From Blastocystis sp. Blastoise (Eukaryota > Sar > Bigyra > Opalinata > Blastocystidae): a stretch of DNA of 64,000 bases. Made by a program: the position numbers and the translations under genes. Numbering within the stretch: position 1 is the stretch's first letter; each line of letters starts with the position of its first letter. Below the pieces are notes generated by a model. It made no database searches, was not told where the DNA came from, and was given only the letters and a program-made list of their open reading frames with translations. Of the stretch, positions 57,451 to 64,000 are shown in pieces. The stretch lies in assembly GCA_039096225.1 (NCBI GenBank), contig JBBPEB010000011.1, forward strand, positions 186,001-250,000, in the 5' to 3' direction.

Positions 57451-60400
57451 TTAAACTTTAACAGTTTTAGCAGCAGTATTTTCTCCACCTTTCTTACTAC
57501 CTGATCTAGCTTTAGAAGAGATCTTCTTATCAAGATTAGAATGTCCCTTATTCTTACGTGATTTAGTTCTATTAATAATGCAAAGAACAACAACACCAAC
57601 AATAATAACAGCTAAAATACCAATAATAATCCAAGCATAGATAGGAAGACCAGGTTTCTCAGTAGAGGAAATATAGACTTCAGTTTCAACAGAACCAGCA
57701 GTATTTGTACAAGTAACAAGATAAGTTTGAGATTCAAATATTTCAGCAGCAGTACCTGAAATAGTACCAGTCTTAGTATCAAAATTAATACCAGTAGGTA
57801 AAGTAGCATCAATAGAGCAAGTGAATTCAGCAGCAGATACTTGAGGAACATAAGAGAAAGCAACACCTTTATATACATTCATCATCTTTGTACTATAACG
57901 AATTCTTTGAGGAGTCATTACTGTACAATAACTTTCTTCAGTACCTCTTACACCATTAGTACATAAAGCTTGAATTCTACCTTGATAATAAGCAGCACAA
58001 TTCTTATAAGCATAAGCACCTTCTAAAGCACCACCCCATCCTTTAGCTTCATCAGGATTACAAGCACCATTAATATTCTTAGTATACATACTAATTTCAG
58101 CTAATTGGAAGCCTTGAACGCCGGCAGAATACTCACAATTCTCATCAGTATCACTACTACCTAAATTACTGTTATCACATTCTTGAGCTAAGAATCTATA
58201 AGCATTATATACTTTATTATTATAAAAATCAACAGAATATTCTTCACCAAAATTCTCAAATTTCTTACTAGAAACAAGATTTAATGTAGACCAATTTGTA
58301 CCATCATTAGAACCTTGGAAACTCCAAGCAGAAGGATGTCTCTTATTACATTTAGGACCAGTAATAATAGAATAAGAAGAAATATATTCCTTTCTATCAT
58401 TATTGAATGTCCAAGTAGGATCAGCACCCACACAACGAGTTTGAGCAACATAAACAGATCCCTTAATATTATCAAAAGCATTTGAAACTGTATCTTCAGT
58501 AGCAACACTACTAGAAGCAGTACCATCAATTACTCTATAACTACCTTCAGCAGCAACTAATAAGTTAGCATCAAAATCAATAACAGTACTAGTAGTAGTA
58601 GAAGCTCTATGAACTTCAACAGCAATAACATTTGCTCCTTGAACTAAATTACCAAATGAAACAGACATCGAAGAACCAACATAAGTAGATTCACTCTTTT
58701 CTGAAGAAGCATAAGTATTATAAGAAACAGAACCAGTAGCTATATTATATCTATATTGTTCTTGGCCATTAATATATACAACAATACCATATTTAGTCTT
58801 AATATTAAAGACAACAGAAGCATAGCTAGAAACTGACTCAATAGTAAAAGTCTTTCTAAAATATTGAGTAGTACCTACAGCAGCTTCAAAAGCAGAAGGC
58901 ATAGCTTCTTTCCATGTAGCATCAGAGAATGTAAGTGAATTCCAGCCAGAACCAGCAGCAGATCCACTATTAAGATATTTCCATGTACTATGTACAGGAG
59001 GAATAACATAACCAACGGAAACAGTGAAAGTCTTTTCAGATTCACCATCACCAAGAGAACCACCAAGAACAAGAGAATTATCTTCTAAAAGAATTTGGAA
59101 ATAGCCAGAATCCCAGCCATCACCACCACTATCCGTAACCTTTAATGTATATACATCAGCAGATTTACAGAAAGGATAATAATTATCTTGATCATTAGTA
59201 AAACCAGTCTTTGAAGAAATAGCAGCACCAGATTTATCAGATAATACATAGCCTTGTTCATTACCAGCAGCACCAGAATGAATACGAAGAACAAACATAA
59301 TATTAGGAGAAGTACAAGCAACTACAGATAAAGTAACAGAAACAGATGAGTCTTGTCCTTTAGGATTACTAGCAGTAATAGTATAAGATTGAGAAGGTAA
59401 TAAAGTGATAGGAGTACCACGAATAGAACCAGTAGAAGTATCAATTTCTAAAGGAAGATTAAGAGCAGGAGTGATACGGAAATTACCCCAAAGAGAAGAA
59501 GAAGGAGTTACTTCAGGGAAAGGAACACCTATATAACCAGTAAAAGTAGTAGAAGATAAAGAAAGTGCAGGAATAACTAATTGATCTAAATCTTCAGTAG
59601 ACATAGTAATTAAAGCTAAAGCAAATTCATAAGGATTAGCAGAAGGTAAAGCAGGTTCAGTAAAATAGAATTTATATTCATTCCAAGCTTTAGTATTTTG
59701 AGGTAAATAGAAACATCTTTCAACAGCTCTACCAGAGAAATAAGCATTCGTAACATTACCTAATAATGTCCAAGTAATGCCTACATCATTACTACCATAA
59801 ACAGCCCAATCAGAAGGATCATAAGCTTCATTAAGATAAGAAGAAGTAAAACAATATTTATTAATTTGTTCAGCTCTAGCTGTACCATAATTAAGAAGAA
59901 CAGTAGCAGGAGCAAGAGCAGCAGGAGATACATACCATGTTGTAGTAGGTAAAAGATCAATCAAATAAGAAACACCACTACCTGAAGGTTCATCAGAAGC
60001 AGTTAAATCCCAATTTCTACCAAGAGCATTTGTCTTAAAGAGTTGGAATGAAGCATCAAATAAAACAGTAGTAGGATTATTACCTGCTAAATTAACAATA
60101 CCAATAGCAAGAACGTTACTACCTACTTGAATATGTGTATTATCGCCACTAATATAATGGAATGTAGAAGTACTATCACCACCAGTAGCAGCTGTAGCAG
60201 TAGTAATATCGCCAGCAGAAAGATATGTTCTATATAATTCAACACCATTCATATAAACAACAAAACCAGCTCTAGCTTTTACTCTTATTTCAAAACCTAC
60301 ATAACCAGTCTTTGTAACAACAGAAACTACATTTCTAAATAACCAAATAGTACTTGTTGTAGCAGGAAGTGGGTCCATACTAAATGCAGAGAATCCCGTG

Positions 60401-62401
60401 GGAGTAGCTGTACCATACCAAGCAGCAGGAACACTTCCTTGAACATATTGCCAATTAGAAGCCTTAGGAGCAAGAGCATAAGCAAAATCAAAAGTATAAT
60501 CATTATTAGTAGTTTTATGTTCATAAAGAGAAGCAATAGGATAATAAGATCCTTCATAATCATATAATTCAACAAATAAACGAGAACCAGAAGTCCAACC
60601 ATCACCATAACTATCAGCAACAGTTACAGTATATACACCAGAGGCAATACACATAATAAAGGTTTGATCAACACTATTTGTAAGAACAGGAGAAGAATAC
60701 ACAACACTACCTGCAGCATTCTTCATAGTCCAAGATTCTTCAGTTGCCCAACTCTTATTAACTTTTCTAAAACGTAAATTCGTATGAGTAGGAGCACTAC
60801 AAGCAGTAATAGTAATAGTCATAGCAAATGTATAAGATTGTCCATTATATGAAGCAGAGATTGTATAAGTACCAGAAGAAGCACTAGTAGGAGTACCAGA
60901 GATACTACCGGTAGTAGCAGACAGAGTAATACCATCAGGGAATGCAGGTGAAACAGTAAATCCAGTATAACCATTAGAAGCAGGACTAACAGAAATAGTA
61001 TCGATTCCAGCATAACCAGTAATAGTAGAAACATCATATTGTAAACCAGGAGCAAGATAAGCATAATTACAAACGAATACTTGCATTAATCCAAGACTAA
61101 TTTTACCTGAAATAGTACCAGCTGTAATCTCTAATTTATATTGAGAGAAAGATTTATCATTTGAACGAATAGGGAAGTTCACAGTAACTTGTGTTGTAGA
61201 GAAAATATAATTTTCTTTAGCATCAAGAATTGTCCAAGTATTTCCATCAGTAGAACCATAGAAATTCCATGTTTTAGGATAACCATAAGTAGATACAGTT
61301 GAAGAAGTAAGAGCATATGTATTTACCCATTCAGAAGTACCAGCAGGTAAAGTATATACAAAAGTAACTGAACCACTTGTACTACTATAGAAATAAGTAC
61401 TTATACTATTATCAACAACTTTACTAGCACCATATGAAGTAGAGGATCCATCAGGAGTAGAAGTAATAGTACCATCAAAGAAACGAGTATTAGAGCATTC
61501 ACCACTTTCAGCAGAACCAAAATAAGCACCACCAACATCAAAAATATCAGCTCCAGCAGTAACTCCAGAAGCTTGATGAATTTCAATAGCAATTACATAA
61601 GTACCACTAGTAGGTAATAAGAATTTATTAAATGAAATTCTCTTATTAACAATAGTTGCATCAGTAGCAGAATTAGCAACAGAACTACCCGTTAAAGTTC
61701 CAGAAGGTAATTTATATCTATATACTTCAGTACCTTGAACATAAACAGCAGCACCTTCTCCTGTCTTAAGTGTAAGCATAAGAGCACTAAAAACATCACG
61801 ACTAGCTAAAGTCTTTTGTAAACGATAATAACGAGTAGTAGCTGTAAATGCAGGCATAGAACCAGAATTAGCAGAAGACCAACTAGCATCACTATAGGTA
61901 GTAGCAGCCCAACCAGTTCCAGATTGAGAGACATCAGAATATTTCCAAGAAGAACCAAGACTTATTTCAAGATAAGGATTAAAAGTCTTGACATCTTTCA
62001 ATAATGTTCTACCACTTTGATAAGGAAGACCACCTCTGAAAATTTCAAGTCCACTAATAGAAATGACAAGATAAGCAGCAGCAGTAGACGAACCCCATCC
62101 ATCACCATAACTATCAATTAATTCAATAGTATGTAAACCACTAGTAGAACAGAATGTATAGGTTTGATCAGTACTAGATACACTTGATGTTCCACTAACA
62201 GATAATACTTGTGTACCCGTAGTAGCAGCACCTCTCCAAATAACAAAAGATTCTTCACCAGCATAAGAAGTATAATGCTTCATTACAGTAGCCTCAAATT
62301 CACCAGTCTCACAGGAGAAAACTAAATGAAAATAATTTTTTATCTAGAGATAATTATATACCAATAGCTAATAAAAACAATAATGTTGTAGCTAATTTCA
62401 T
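57451..62401 (-). CDS. Large modular surface protein: signal peptide, galactose-binding-like, discoidin-like and He_PIG Ig-like repeats, one TM
   Basis: Exon 1 (62401-62362) encodes MKLATTLLFLLAI; a 40-bp intron follows, and exon 2 (62321-57451) carries the rest, 1636 residues in all. The signal peptide ends near VFSCE. Three similar modules follow. Each has a DSYGDGW-type turn (the third DSGGDGW), a jelly-roll segment with the word WKYSD/WQYVQ and an (V)YxxGxExYRY strand, a discoidin-like coagulation-factor segment (NFYGSTDGNTW, WAVYGSNDVGITW, WSFQGSNDGTNW), and a He_PIG Ig-like domain (GITLSATTGSISGTPTS, EIDTSTGSIRGTP, GINFDTKTGTISGTA). A membrane helix near residue 1580-1603 (WIIIGILAVIIVGVVVLCII) and a basic KSRKNKGHSN tail end it. 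This is a type I membrane protein, probably an adhesin or glycan-binding surface protein; ligand unknown. Codon use is more even than in neighbours. Confidence 0.88.
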
Positions 62402-64000
62402 GATAAACTTATTTATAATAAATAAATAAAAAATAAGCAAGAAGCTTTATATAATAAAAAGAGAGACTGTAACGAGAAACGATGTCTTTTTCCACGTATA
62501 GAAGCGTCAAATTATTCTGATTGTTTAAAATCTTTAAACGTATATCTTTGTCAATGAGTATCTCTTCAAAGGAGACAATTCGATTCTAAGAAACACTAGC
62601 GCATTCTATGTCACAAAGTTAATCCAATAAAAAGTGAGATATGTATTCTTTCAAATGACACATCTCCAATGCTTCATGTCCTCATCACATGTCTCTAAAC
62701 CTATTGTCCCAAAAAGCCTAAAAAAAAGGGCATTTGAATCGATGTGTTTTCATTCCTAACAACTCTGCGAGTCTCCAACAAAAAGGGGCAAAAAGCGAAG
62801 ATGCGTCATCGAGAAAAGATTTTTATTTGTAGGGGGAGTTAGAAACCTTTCTATTTTTAACCTCTAGATATATGCCGCAAAAACTCTTTTATTCCCAATA
62901 CATGACTAATGATAAAAGAAATCTTTTCCCTTTAAATGACTAATCACAAATTTGATCTTAATAATATCTCAAATAAAAAAGTTTCCCTGTTTTAAATTTT
63001 TTTTAAATTACAGACTACTAACTGTATCACTTTTAAAAAAGTATTTAAATAGACATAATTTTAGCTGTGTTTATAAAGACAATTTTTCCAAAAGAGCGAC
63101 TAAAAGCGACAATTAATCAAATTGATTGTTTTGGATAAACACAACAAGCATTTTTCTCATTTGTTAATCGTATGGTGAAGTGTAGATGAAGCCGTAGTTG
63201 TTTGAAATAACTTCGTCAACGACAATTGATTAACCGAACTTTTGACAATAGTTTTATTAACAGAAAAACGAATAATCGGACAAATATATATATGAATAAC
63301 CCCTTTAAGGCGATATGCCCATTATCGACACATCTTCAATAAGTTTCCTAAAACGAAGAAAGAACATTCTATCATGGAATAAACGATGAAAAAAGATCAA
63401 GAAATTTATTGGATAATCAAATTACGTTCTAGTTGTCACTTTTTAGGGAATCTTATTTTTTTGGTAATGCAAAAAGCTGTTTGTTCCTTTAAAAGATGAG
63501 GTTTTGTTTGTTGTACACTTATTTAAATGTTGTTTTACTTAGCAACTCAACTTATTTATAATCTGTATATGTATTAGTGAAAAAATAAAAGTCTGAAGAA
63601 ATAATCATTTTTCAAAAATGACAATTTGTGATAATTTTACTATTGTTTTCTTAGTTATGTATCATTTTTAAATATACATTAAGAGAATAAACACGAGTTT
63701 AAGAAAAACAAGAAATTCGAATTAAAAATTGCATTATTTTATCATATAGATGTTATAAATTATTATCTCTATATATGAGAATATGAATTATTATACATAT
63801 ATGAAAAATAAATTCCATAAAAAATTATTTTAAAATTATTTTGTTTTCTTTTAGTCCTTTAATTTTTAAATGAGTATACAAAGGCTTTAGGCAACCATAA
63901 GCAATCATTATTTCAGTGTATAAAAATGATGATGAAATTAAAACCCAAATAATAACAAAATAGACAAAAAATAGTATAGAAATTTCATTCAAATATTTGT
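62402..64000. other. Upstream region of the surface-protein gene, no gene seen
   Basis: About 1.6 kb. The part from 62460 to about 62900 is less AT-rich than most intergenic sequence here and should hold the promoter of the surface gene. No tRNA, small RNA or coding frame was recognised. Confidence 0.5.

Noticed and set aside
57612-61592. Several Leu-rich minus-strand frames
   Set aside because: They are shifted readings of the long surface-protein exon, whose own frame is open and full of conserved motifs.

Overview
This window comes from a very AT-rich, intron-dense nuclear genome of a eukaryotic microbe. Genes are broken by many short GT-AG introns that often start GTATATATA and end TATATATAG. 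Asparagine runs, (TA)n and (ATT)n tracts are abundant. TAA is the usual stop and TGA is also a true stop (ASF1), so the standard code fits. The lineage cannot be fixed from the sequence. The set of conserved proteins indicates a free-living or commensal protist; the Ig-like/DSYGDGW surface protein and the bacterial-type ROK kinase recall gut stramenopiles such as the Opalinata, but that is a weak inference.

Layout. 0-15 kb holds housekeeping genes: the 3' end of midasin/MDN1 (+), a CUE/DUF1771/Smr endonuclease-like protein (-), histone chaperone ASF1 (-), chaperonin CCT-beta (-), an intronless bacterial-type ROK sugar kinase (-) and an ABHD17-like serine hydrolase (-). 16.6-25.5 kb is a complete CACTA-type (CMC superfamily) DNA transposon. 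It has 20-bp perfect terminal inverted repeats, an ATT target-site duplication and two divergently transcribed genes: a Tnp2-like transposase and an unknown second protein. 25.9-34.2 kb carries a DENND4-like Rab GEF and the tRNA 2-thiolation protein CTU2/NCS2 (both -). 35.6-44.5 kb carries an amino-acid transporter, a PDAP1/PP28 protein and a long multi-exon UvrD/AddB-like protein ending in a PD-(D/E)XK nuclease with a probable 4Fe-4S cluster (all +). 45.3-57.2 kb carries a ubiquitin-like/armadillo-type scaffold (-), tubulin cofactor B (-) and, divergent from it, an RBM41-like RRM protein (+). 57.4-62.4 kb is a large signal-peptide, modular, single-TM surface protein (-). The last 1.6 kb appears gene-free.

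The genes do not form a pathway cluster; neighbours are functionally unrelated, as is usual in a nuclear genome. The most unusual signals are the intact two-gene CACTA element, the eukaryotic AddB/RecB-like helicase-nuclease, and a recurrent GC-rich near-palindrome (ATTCCCGYGGGAAT / AACCGCGGTT). The palindrome recurs in host exons in all three reading frames and is not seen in the transposon.
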